A DNA stretch of 64,000 nucleotides from positions 1,116,001-1,180,000 of the forward strand of contig CAVZCC010000001.1 in assembly GCA_963773765.1 (NCBI GenBank), in the 5' to 3' direction. Made by a program: the position numbers and the translations under genes. The notes beneath the pieces are model-generated. The model was not told the DNA's origin and did not search any database. It saw nothing but the letters and a program-made list of their open reading frames with translations. How positions within the stretch are numbered: position 1 is the stretch's first letter; each line of letters starts with the position of its first letter. This document shows positions 40,003 to 48,783 of this stretch, in pieces. The DNA comes from CAVZCC01 sp963773765. GTDB taxonomy: Bacteria > Actinomycetota > Acidimicrobiia > Acidimicrobiales > Microtrichaceae.

Positions 40003-41126
40003 CCACGTCGGGTCCTCCCGGTGCGGCGATCAGGGCCCGTCGGGCCTCGTGAAGCAGGCGGCGACGGAACGCAGCGAGCCCGAACCTACGGAGGTGGTCC
40101 GACCACCGCGGTCGGTGTGCGGCGCGATGCCGCCCGGTCAGTTCCGATGCAATGGCCCCGGCGAGGGCCGCCGGGTCCCCCACCGGGACGATGGCGCCCG
40201 CAGGCGCCCACCGTGTCGGGCAATGCTCCGGCATCCGTTGCCACCACCCCGCAGCCGGCAGCGAGCGCCTCGATGACCGGCACGCAGAATCCCTCGTGGT
40301 GAGAAGCGGTGACGAACAGGTCCGCCCGGTGGTACAGCTGCTCCAGCTCGGCGTCGTCGGGGTCCAGGCACAGGGTCGACGCGTCTCGGCCAGCCCCAGC
40401 TCGGCGATCTGGCCGATGAGACGGTCCACGTACCTGGGATCGGAGTGCAGGGTGCTCCCGGCCAGGGTCAGTTGGACTGCACCCGGGCCAACGGACGGAA
40501 GCATGGAGATGGCCCGATCAGATCGGTCAGGCCCTTCGCCGGCACGAATCGCCCGACGGTCGAGGAGGTCAGCAGGACCTGACCGGGGGGCACCTGCCCT
40601 GGGACGGGATTCCGCGGTGACCGACAGCCAGGGGACGCACAGTTCGAGGACGCGAACGGTGTCGGCAGAGACGTCAGCGTACTCCAGGAGGATCTCCGCG
40701 TTGTACTTCGAGATCGCACCACACCACATCTGCGCCCGACGCAATCGCGATCTGCTCCAGGCCGCGCTGCGCCTGGACCCGGGTCACTCCGTCCAGCAGG
40801 TGCGGCGGGGTCACATTGTGGAAGTGCACCACCCGACGAGCGAGTTCGTGAGGGAGCAGCAGCGCGTCGAACAGGCCGTAGTGGATGCCGTAGTGGAAGA
40901 CCACCAACTCAGAGGTGCGGTAGTGGGCATCCATCTGGAGCTGCCAAGGATCGGGCACCACCCGCACCTCGGGGAGCTCCCGGACGTCCGCGTGCTGGGC
41001 CAGGATCTGGACGTCGTACCCCGCGTCCGACAGCACGCTGGCCTGGAGGAGCACCGAGTTGGTGATGGCGTCGTGGCGGGCGCACAGCCCGGCCACGATC
41101 GAGACACGAGACCCTCCGCCGGTCAC
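39999..41126 (-). CDS. Glycosyltransferase family 4 (five or more frame interruptions)
   Basis: The 5' part is clean: SRVSIVAGLCARHDAITNSV, VHFHNVTPPHLLDGV and SGADVVWC. Later pieces in other frames are ISKYNAEILLEYADVSADTV, LLTSSTVGRFVPAKGLTDLI, VQLTLAGSTLHSDPRYVDRL, and SHHEGFCVPVIEALAAGCGV, the last being the donor-site motif of GT4. In order they form a full GT-B protein of about 375 residues. Some breaks need a base removed and others a base added, unlike most others in the window. ATG 41126 lies 3 bases after the preceding gene. Decay or poor sequence are both possible. Confidence 0.6.
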
Positions 41127-41129
41127 GGC

Positions 41130-43664
41130 TCAGTCCTCCGCCGCGATGCCGGCAACGACGATTCCCGCCAACACGACGAGCGGCGCTCCGGACAGCTCGA
41201 CCGGGCCGGGCCGGCCGGACATGCGGACGTGGACGAACCCACCACCCTCGGGGGGGTCCACCTTGACCTCGTGCCCCGCTCGGTCGACCCGGAGCGGTCC
41301 GATGCCGGACCCGGCCGGGAACCACAGGACCGCCGTCGCGACCGCCGCCCGCTGCACGCGGTCGTCCTCCACCCGCAGGCCGTCACCCACGAGTCGACCC
41401 CGGCTCCCGTCGGGCAGGTCGACCGCAGCAGCGGGATCGACCGGAGCGGGGCGGACCATGGCGACCGAGTTGAACATGCCCTCGGCCCGATCGGCCATGG
41501 CACCGATGGAGTACTCGTCGAGGAACCGCTTGCGGCCCGCCGCGCCGAGCGCCGAGCGCCGTGACGGGTCACGCGCCAGTTCCACCAGGGCCTCAGCCAG
41601 CAGGTCGGCCCGGTCCGGCTCCACCAGCACCCCGGTGATGGCGTCATCGACCACCTCCACTGCTGCGCCGGCCCGCAGCGCCACCACCGGGCGCGACTGC
41701 ATCATGGCTTCCACGAAGATCAGCCCGAACGACTCGAACCGGGACGGGGCGACGAACACGTCACAGGCCCGGTAGGCATCCCACAGCTCGTCGTCGCTGA
41801 CCTCGCCTCGGAAGGTGACCCTGTCCAGCCACTCCTGCCCGGCGTGGAGTTCCTCGAAACCGGCCCGGTAGGACCCGCCGTGCTCGCCGGGAAGGTCGTC
41901 CCGTCCGATGAAGGTGAAGCGGGTCCCCGGTTCAGCAGCCAGCACGATCGGGACCGCCTCCAGGAGGAGGTCGATGCCCTTGCGCTTCTCGAAGCGGCCC
42001 ACGAAGAGCATCTCGCACCCCGAACCGCCGCTGGCCGTACCCGGTGCACCGCCCGCGCCGGCGCGATCGACCACGCCCAGGGGCGCCACGGTCACCGCAC
42101 CCCGGTCCACCTCGGTCCCCGACGTGGCGTCCACGTCACGGATGATCGCCTCGCTGATGGCGTGGACCGCGTCGCTGTGGTCCAGGAGCCAGCGTTCCAG
42201 GCCCAACAGCGGCGATCCCAGTGCCTCCATGAACTCCGCACTGTCCCGCCACTCGGGGCGCGTCCGGAGGCTGATGCCCATGGTCGTCACCAGTGCGGTC
42301 ACGACGGGCACGGCGCAACGGCGGAACACCTCCACCGTCTCGGTGTCCCACATGGCCCCGTAGACCGCGTCCAGCGGGCACTGCCGGTGGAGTCTGGCCA
42401 CCTCATCCGCCACGGCCGTGGCGTTGGAGCGGATCCGTTCCGGCATGGCGGGCATCGCCGGGTCCGGCCGGGAAGGAGCGTCCTTCAGGATCCGGTGCAC
42501 CCAGACCCCGGACTCCAGGTCCACGGTGCTGTGGCCGGTCCCGGTGGTGATGATGCGCACCTCGTGGCCCCGGTCCGCCAGGGCACGGGCGAGGTCCAGC
42601 ATGTACCGACCGATCCCACCCGTCTCCGCGGGCGGCAGCGTCTGGGTCACGAAGCACAGCCGGAGCCGCCGCCCCTCCGGCCGGACCGTCGGGAACGGCC
42701 GGAAGCCCTCGCGTTCGGAACGGACGAGAGCGGCATCGATCATCCGGGTCCGACCCCGGAGGCCGGCCTGGATCCCCACCGGCCACGCCGCCTCGATCTG
42801 GGCATCGCCGGCCCAGGCCTGCTCGGCGGTGATGTTCCCCAGGGCGAAGTGGTGCTCCAGGTCCGCTGAGCGAAGGCGGGCGAAGGCCGCATTGTCCTCG
42901 AACACCTGGGCCATCGGCTCGTCGGACCGGTTGACCAGGGAGAAGTAGATCTTGTTCTTGACGACGGGGAAGTTGTTGAGCGTCACCCGGGACTCGCTGC
43001 GGACGTCGCTGGGCAGGAACTTGTGGTGCACCGGGGCGTCGGTGCCCTGCCGCAGGACGTACCCCGCGTCCACCAGCCTCAGGCACACGTCGGTCTCGTC
43101 GAGGTAGTACTCGTATTCCTCGTCGAACCCGCCGACCTCCAGCAACCGGTCCCGACGGAAGCTCGAGTTCGTGCCGATCAGGTAGGGGAAGCGCGACGCC
43201 CCCGGGACGCACCAGTCGTCCAACGGGTGGTCATGGTCGAACGTGGCGTTCCCCAGGCGGTCACAGCTGTTGAACCGACACTGGTACTCATGGCCGGTGT
43301 GGTCGAAGACCACACCACCTGCGCCGGCGACCTCGTCCGTGTCGTAGAGGGCCACCAGGGCCTCCAGCCACCGCGGCTCGGGAACGCCGTCATCATCGAT
43401 GAAGGCCACGATCTCGCCGGACGCGGCGGCGATGCCGATGTTGCGCGACATGGACAGGTTCGGCTCCGGGCACCGTCGCACCTTGACCCGGTCCGCGTAC
43501 TCGACGAGCACCACCTCGGTGTCGTCAGTGGATGGACCGTTGACCACCACGACCTCGAAGGCCGGGTAGGTGAGCTGTCCCAGCGCGGCCAGCGTGTGAC
43601 GGAGGCTCGGGCCGCGGTTGAGGGTGTTGATGATGACCGAGACGGTGGGCGTGCCGTCCATCAT
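41130..43664 (-). CDS. Bifunctional GT2-GT4 glycosyltransferase
   Basis: An intact 844-residue protein. N-terminal GT2 domain: VSVIINTLNRGPSLRHTLAA, VVVNGPSTDDT, IVAFIDDDGVPEPRWLEALV and YYLDETDVCLRLVDAGYVL. From residue 340, a GT4 domain: LCFVTQTLPPAETGGIGRYM, MLFVGRFEKRKGIDLLLEAV and PSRFESFGLIFVEAMMQSRP. The last 120 residues are a beta-rich tail of unknown role. Two transferase domains in one chain suggest addition of two sugars, or alternating linkage, in the same polymer. The ATG overlaps the preceding methyltransferase stop (ATGA). Confidence 0.88.
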   Translation of the reverse strand: MMDGTPTVSVIINTLNRGPSLRHTLAALGQLTYPAFEVVVVNGPSTDDTEVVLVEYADRVKVRRCPEPNLSMSRNIGIAAASGEIVAFIDDDGVPEPRWLEALVALYDTDEVAGAGGVVFDHTGHEYQCRFNSCDRLGNATFDHDHPLDDWCVPGASRFPYLIGTNSSFRRDRLLEVGGFDEEYEYYLDETDVCLRLVDAGYVLRQGTDAPVHHKFLPSDVRSESRVTLNNFPVVKNKIYFSLVNRSDEPMAQVFEDNAAFARLRSADLEHHFALGNITAEQAWAGDAQIEAAWPVGIQAGLRGRTRMIDAALVRSEREGFRPFPTVRPEGRRLRLCFVTQTLPPAETGGIGRYMLDLARALADRGHEVRIITTGTGHSTVDLESGVWVHRILKDAPSRPDPAMPAMPERIRSNATAVADEVARLHRQCPLDAVYGAMWDTETVEVFRRCAVPVVTALVTTMGISLRTRPEWRDSAEFMEALGSPLLGLERWLLDHSDAVHAISEAIIRDVDATSGTEVDRGAVTVAPLGVVDRAGAGGAPGTASGGSGCEMLFVGRFEKRKGIDLLLEAVPIVLAAEPGTRFTFIGRDDLPGEHGGSYRAGFEELHAGQEWLDRVTFRGEVSDDELWDAYRACDVFVAPSRFESFGLIFVEAMMQSRPVVALRAGAAVEVVDDAITGVLVEPDRADLLAEALVELARDPSRRSALGAAGRKRFLDEYSIGAMADRAEGMFNSVAMVRPAPVDPAAAVDLPDGSRGRLVGDGLRVEDDRVQRAAVATAVLWFPAGSGIGPLRVDRAGHEVKVDPPEGGGFVHVRMSGRPGPVELSGAPLVVLAGIVVAGIAAED

Positions 43665-44572
43665 CCGTCGGCGGGACGGCTGCCCGCGATCTGGAACTCC
43701 AGGCAGGCACCGTTGGGACGTCCCCGGTCCTCCACCGCGATGTCCACCAGCCCGGCGTCCGCCAGGAGCTCCGCCAGGGTCTCCGGCGTGTACATGTTGA
43801 AGTGGAAGTCCCCCTCGTACTCCTGGCCCCCGTAGAGCACTTCGCGCAGGTCGTCGTAGGAGTAGTCGCCCCGGGCGTGAGCTTCCAGCATGGCCCCCGC
43901 GTCAGGCACCACGGCACGAAAGGTCCCCCCCGGCCGGAGGAGACCGACCCAGTAGGGCAGCAGGTCCCGCACCAACTGCTCCTGCGGGAAGTGCTCCACC
44001 AGGTGGGCGCTGAACACCTCTGCGACCTGCCCCGCCTGGGCCGGGAGGTTGTCCACGGGCGCCACGACGTCCACCCCGGGGAGGTCCCGCATGTCCACGT
44101 TGACGTAGTCGGGCAAGGGAAGGTGGCCACACCCCAGGTTGAGCCGCAGACCGGATTGCAGGCCCTGGTTCCACCGTTCCTCGTCCAGCACCTTCGGGGC
44201 GGCGTCCACGACAGCCTCGCGGTCGCCGTACCGCAGCTCGAACAACAGCTCCTTTCGGATCATCTCGATCCGCTGCCACTGGCCGCCCAGGCCCTCACCC
44301 ACGGCGACCGAGAGGGCATCCACCTCCCGTCGCACCTGACGCTGGGAGCCGTGAGACGACGAGATGGCATTGAGCAGGTCGGGAAGGTGGCGCTCCAACA
44401 GGTCAGCCCGCTGCTGCAGGCCTTCAACCGCGTTGGTCAGGTCCCGGAGGGCGATGTCGTGGGTGTCGAGCCGACGCTGGTGCGACTCCACCTGCTGCTC
44501 GGTCCCACCGGCGAGGCGCCGGAAGATCGGGAAGCGCTTCAGAAGGGACTTGATCCTGGTCGACAGCTTCAC
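43661..44572 (-). CDS. SAM methyltransferase with N-terminal coiled coil
   Basis: A 303-residue protein starting GTG 44572 (VKLSTRIKSLLKRFP). Residues 25-110 are strongly helical with heptad-like spacing (RRLDTHDIALRDLTNAVEGL, QRADLLERHLPDLLNAI). The methyltransferase domain has LRLNLGCGHLPLPDYVNVDM, the late motif LLPYWVGLLRPGGTFRAVVP, and FHFNMYTPETLAELLADAGL. Start and stop overlap both neighbours by four bases (GTGA with wzt, ATGA with the GT). A coiled-coil methyltransferase coupled to Wzt recalls chain-terminating WbdD, but sequence similarity to it was not tested. Confidence 0.82.
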   Translation of the reverse strand: MKLSTRIKSLLKRFPIFRRLAGGTEQQVESHQRRLDTHDIALRDLTNAVEGLQQRADLLERHLPDLLNAISSSHGSQRQVRREVDALSVAVGEGLGGQWQRIEMIRKELLFELRYGDREAVVDAAPKVLDEERWNQGLQSGLRLNLGCGHLPLPDYVNVDMRDLPGVDVVAPVDNLPAQAGQVAEVFSAHLVEHFPQEQLVRDLLPYWVGLLRPGGTFRAVVPDAGAMLEAHARGDYSYDDLREVLYGGQEYEGDFHFNMYTPETLAELLADAGLVDIAVEDRGRPNGACLEFQIAGSRPADG

Positions 44573-45832
44573 GCCGAAACCTCCTTGGGTGGCCCGGGCA
44601 GGTCCGATCCACCCAGGTGCCACGAGCCTGGGAGCTCGGTGAGACCCACTCCGACAGGTCTCTCGCCCCGTCGGACAACCAATGGGTACCGGCGCAGGTG
44701 GCGGTCGAACGTGTGTTGCACGAACTTGTCGTTGATGCCGACGGTGAACTCGTAGTTGCCAGGCAGGAGCGGCAGCTCGGCCACGTCGAAGTGCCACGAT
44801 GCCTTCACCTTCGAGGCGCCCAGTGACACAACCGGCGATCTTGGTGTTGGATCCGGCCACCGGGGCGTCGTTCTCCGCATGGATCATGTAGCCGAAGACC
44901 GGGTCGTCCACTGGGCGATGGGCCCGGTACTGGATGTTCAGCCGCAAGGGGGCGCCGGTCGTCGCCGCAGAGATCCGGGTTCCATCGGCAGCGGTGAAAC
45001 ACACGTCGACGATCTCGATGTCCTCCCCGAACCACGCCTCGGCATCTGGCGGCAGGTCCTCTGCGGCCTCGGCGATCCGAGCGGCCCGGTGCTCCATCTC
45101 CCGTTCGTTGACCTGCTTGAGGTAGGCGGAGGCCACGTCCGCCCCCGTGCCGGTCATCTGCAGCACGCCGTGGTCCAGCCAGGCCGCGCCGTCGCACATG
45201 GTCTCCACGGTGGCCATGCCGTGGGTCACCACCACGATGGTGACCCCTTTCTGGCGGAGGGCGTAGAGGTGGTCGAAGCAACGACGCTGGAACTCCTCGT
45301 CGCCCACGGCGATCACCTCGTCCACGATGAGGATCTCGGGGTCGACGTGCACGGCCACGGAGAAGCCGAGCCGCACGTACATGCCGGAGGAGTAGATCTT
45401 GACCGGCGAGTCGATGAACTCGCCGATGCCGGCGAAGTCGACGATGTCATCGAACACGGCGTCGATCTGCTTCTTGGACATGCCCAGGATGGTGGCGTTC
45501 ATGTACACGTTCTCCCGGCCGGTCAGGTCCGGGTGGAACCCCGCCCCCAGCTCCAGCAGCGTGGAGATGCGGCCGTCCACCTTCACCCGGCCCTCGGTGG
45601 GGCGGTAGATGCCGGCGATGCACCGCAGCAGGGTGGACTTGCCGCACCCGTTGTGGCCGACCAGGGCGTACATCGAGCCCTCGGGGATGTCCAGGGAGAC
45701 GTCGCGCAGGGCCCAGAACTCGTCGTGGCCCGCGGAGCGGTCCCGGCGGGTGATCAGCTCCTTGACGGAATGGGCCTTGTCCGTCTGGAGCCGGAACTTC
45801 TTGGACACTCCGTCCACCACGATGGCGCTCAC
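44569..45832 (-). CDS. wzt: Polysaccharide ABC exporter ATP-binding subunit with C-terminal carbohydrate-binding domain (frame interrupted near 44828)
   Basis: Energises export of a lipid-linked polymer together with Wzm. Walker A GHNGCGKST at residues 59-67, the signature SSGM at 148-151 and Walker B ILIVDEV at 167-173 are in place, with GAGFHPDLTGRENVYMNATI typical of the Wzt/TagH group. The C-terminal domain (WFGEDIEIVDVCFTAADGTR and, after removing one G near 44828, VSLGASKVKASWHFDVAELP and GNYEFTVGINDKFVQHTFDR) is the Wzt carbohydrate-binding fold that recognises the polymer end. Corrected length 420 residues. Confidence 0.9.
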
Positions 45833-45833
45833 G

Positions 45834-46628
45834 TCACAGCTCCTCGATCACGCGGGGCGCGTACCGGCTGAAGACCAGCCACCCCACGACCAGGCTCACG
45901 GCGGCGGACCCACCCATGATCAGCCAGTTGGACGCCGTGGGCAGCGACAGCTCGTACACGGTCTGGCGCATGGAGTAGGTGAAGGCGGTCAGGGGGTTGA
46001 ACTTCAGCACCGTCTGCCAGGTCGACGGGATGATGTCGATGGAGTACACGATCGGCGTGGCGTAGAAGAGGACCTGCAGGCCGATGCCGACCAGGTAGTT
46101 CACGTCCCGGTAGCGGATGTTGCCCAGGCCCAGGATCAGGCCGATGCCGAAGGCGAAGCAGCCCAGCAGGAACATGATGGGCAGGACCAGGATGAAGGTC
46201 CACCCCACGTTGCCGACGATGGCCATGAACGCGAACAGGATGCCGACCTCCAGGGAGGCCTGGATGGCGACCGTGACCAGCCCGGCCAGCATGGGGCACT
46301 CGGGCGGGAAGTAGGTCCTGGTCAGCAGCGGGCCGGCGGTGGCGAAGGACAGGATGCTGACGTTCACCGTGCCGGAGAAGAAGTTCCAGGCCACCAGGGC
46401 GCAGAACAGGTACAGGGCGAACAGTTGCGTGGTGCCGTTGCCCGCCACCGGGGCGGTGGCCCCCAGGAACACCCCGAAGACCACGGTGTAGATGCCCAGC
46501 GTGACGGCGGGGTTGATGAGGGACCACAGCCAGCCCAGGAAGCTCTTCTTGTACCGGGCCTTGAGGTCCCGCTGGGCGAGATTGACGATCAGCGTCCGGT
46601 AGGACCAGACCTGTGCGGGCGTGGACAA
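45834..46628 (-). CDS. wzm: Polysaccharide ABC exporter permease
   Basis: A 264-residue ABC-2 type permease: RDLKARYKKSFLGWLWSLIN is the usual cytosolic start, followed by six hydrophobic segments and GLGNIRYRDVNYLVGIGLQV near the end. It forms the channel for Wzt. The start is TTG 46628, with GAGGTCG upstream as ribosome site. It heads a six-gene operon with one-base spacing to wzt and four-base overlaps between several genes. Confidence 0.9.
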   Translation of the reverse strand: MSTPAQVWSYRTLIVNLAQRDLKARYKKSFLGWLWSLINPAVTLGIYTVVFGVFLGATAPVAGNGTTQLFALYLFCALVAWNFFSGTVNVSILSFATAGPLLTRTYFPPECPMLAGLVTVAIQASLEVGILFAFMAIVGNVGWTFILVLPIMFLLGCFAFGIGLILGLGNIRYRDVNYLVGIGLQVLFYATPIVYSIDIIPSTWQTVLKFNPLTAFTYSMRQTVYELSLPTASNWLIMGGSAAVSLVVGWLVFSRYAPRVIEEL

Positions 46629-46799
46629 GTAGCGACCTCAGAACAGCAGGGGAACCCGGAAAAGCTAGCAGCGGCACCCCGTCCGGCCCGAACACCCCAC
46701 CGGCGGCGTGCCATCCGTCTCACCGGGGCGACGGAGGCCTTCACACCGGGGCCGTTCCGGCCGATGGAGAAGGGTCGCCGGCCGGAAGGACCCAGGAAC

Positions 46800-48776
46800 G
46801 TGGTGCGAGCAGTGGGGAGCATGGTCGCCTGGGCCCTGTTCGCCCTCGCGCCCGGGGTCGGCCTCCTGCTGTGTGCCCGGCCCGGCCTGCGGTCCCGCCC
46901 GGCGCTGGTGGTGGGGACCGCTCCGGCCGTCACCTTCGGACTCCTGTTCCTGGTGGCCCAGGCCCTGGCCGTGGTCGGGGTGGGGCCCTGGCCGCTGGCC
47001 CCGGTGCTGGTCCTGGCCGGGCTGGGGACCGCTGTCGTCGTGCGCCTGGCCCGTCACCGCACCCACGCCACTGCACCGGTTCCCGCCCCGACCGCTCCCG
47101 GCGCAGGCATGGCGGACGGCCCCTCGGCGGGCGCCGGCGAGCACCGGGCCGCGGCGCTGATGTGCGCCGCGGCGGTGGTGGTGGGAGCGGCCATCTGGGC
47201 CTGGTCCATGGGCGGGTTGCCGTCGGTGCCACCCAACCGGGACAGCCAGAACCACGCCTACTTCGTCGCCCGCATCGTGGAGGAGGGCACGATCGACCCC
47301 GGCGTGGTGCTGGCCGAGAGCCCGGGCCAGACCGACTCGGTGGCCAGCTTCTACCCGCTCGCGCTCCACACCGACGTGGCGGTGGCCCGCCAGGTGACCG
47401 GCCTGGCAGTGCCGGACCTGCTCCTGGCGTGGACGCTGCTCTCCGCCGTGGTGGTCCTGCCGCTGGGCCTGTTCGCCCTGGTGCGCCAACTGCTTCCCGA
47501 CCGGCCGCTGGCGGCCGGGCTCACCGCGCTGGTGACACCGCTGGTGGGCCTGTTCCCGTACCAACCCATCACCTGGGGCGGCCTGGCCGTGATCATCGGG
47601 CTGGCGCTGGTCCCCGGCACGGTCGCCCTGGCCCTGTGGGCGGTGGAGGACCGCGGGGTCGCACCGCTGGGCCTGGCTGCGGTCGCCCTGGCCGGCGTGG
47701 TCCTGGTCCACTCGTCCCAGGTGGCGCTGCTGGTGATCATGCTGGTCCCGTTCCTGGTGGCGGACCTGCGGCGCGCCCGGCGCCGGCGCCCGGCGCCGAC
47801 GCCCGGACCGTGGCTGGTGGCCGCGGCCACGCCGTGGGTGGTGCTCGGCGCCGGCACCGCGGTGCTGCTGGCGCCCTCCCTGGTGGGACTGGTCACCGGC
47901 GCCGGTGAGCGCTCCGACCACTCCGTCGTCCCGGACCTGGGCCTGCTGGAGGGCGCCGGGCACCTGCTCAACCTGGACGTCGGCTCCCTGGTGGCCCAGC
48001 CCGTGCTGGGCCTGCTCGCCCTGGTCGGGTTGGTGCTGTCCTTCCGGTCCCGCCGGCTCCGCCCCCTGGCCGCAGGCGCGACGGTGCTGGTCCTGCTCTA
48101 CGTGGTCGGCACGCAGACCGGCCAGCCCTGGGCCCTGGGGCGGCCGCTGACCCGGCCCTGGTACATGAGCTGGTGGCGCCTGGCCTACAACGTGGCCCTG
48201 CTGGTGCCCCTGTTCGTGGGCGTCGCACTGGACCGGGCCCGCACGGAGGTCAGCGACCGCGTCGGCACGGTGTCGCGCAGCACCGCCGTGGCCGGCTGCA
48301 CGGTGCTGGTCCTGATCGGCCTGCTGATGACGCGGGGCCCGTGGGCGATGGTCTCCGCCGCCTTCCGGGAGGAGTCGCTCCTCGGGGCCGAGGAGACCGC
48401 CCTCCTGGCCGACCTGGCCGACCGCCCCGACGCCACCGGCACCGTGCTCAACCAGGAGAACGACGGCACCACGTGGATGTACCCGCTGGAGGGGCTCACG
48501 TCGCTCACCGCCATCCAGGCCTTCCGCCAGGGCCAGGACGCCCGGGACCGGGCCTACCTCCTGGACCACATCGACGACGCCACCACCGATGACCGGGTGG
48601 CCGACCTGCTGGACCGATGGGACATCCACTACGTCCTGGTCAACGACCGCACCTACCTGGACGAGCCCGCCGCGCTGTCGGTGGAGGAGCTGCGGGCCGC
48701 CCCGGGACTGACCGTGGTGGACCACCGGGGTTCGATGTGGCTGTTCCGGGTGGACCGGCCCCGGCCGGAGCGGTGA
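46800..48776 (+). CDS. Large multi-pass membrane protein, DUF6541-like (copy 1)
   Basis: A 658-residue protein, about a dozen hydrophobic segments followed by a C-terminal outside domain. It has GGLPSVPPNRDSQNHAYFVA, SFYPLALHTDVAVARQ and, near the end, VLNQENDGTTWMYPLEGL and VNDRTYLDEP. The shape resembles GT-C-like envelope glycosyltransferases of the DUF6541 type, which I recall from actinobacteria. GTG 46800 has GGAAGGA upstream; ATG 46764 is another possible start. It is divergent from wzm and followed 7 bases later by a paralogue. Confidence 0.72.
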   Translation: MVRAVGSMVAWALFALAPGVGLLLCARPGLRSRPALVVGTAPAVTFGLLFLVAQALAVVGVGPWPLAPVLVLAGLGTAVVVRLARHRTHATAPVPAPTAPGAGMADGPSAGAGEHRAAALMCAAAVVVGAAIWAWSMGGLPSVPPNRDSQNHAYFVARIVEEGTIDPGVVLAESPGQTDSVASFYPLALHTDVAVARQVTGLAVPDLLLAWTLLSAVVVLPLGLFALVRQLLPDRPLAAGLTALVTPLVGLFPYQPITWGGLAVIIGLALVPGTVALALWAVEDRGVAPLGLAAVALAGVVLVHSSQVALLVIMLVPFLVADLRRARRRRPAPTPGPWLVAAATPWVVLGAGTAVLLAPSLVGLVTGAGERSDHSVVPDLGLLEGAGHLLNLDVGSLVAQPVLGLLALVGLVLSFRSRRLRPLAAGATVLVLLYVVGTQTGQPWALGRPLTRPWYMSWWRLAYNVALLVPLFVGVALDRARTEVSDRVGTVSRSTAVAGCTVLVLIGLLMTRGPWAMVSAAFREESLLGAEETALLADLADRPDATGTVLNQENDGTTWMYPLEGLTSLTAIQAFRQGQDARDRAYLLDHIDDATTDDRVADLLDRWDIHYVLVNDRTYLDEPAALSVEELRAAPGLTVVDHRGSMWLFRVDRPRPER

Positions 48777-48783
48777 GCCGGGC

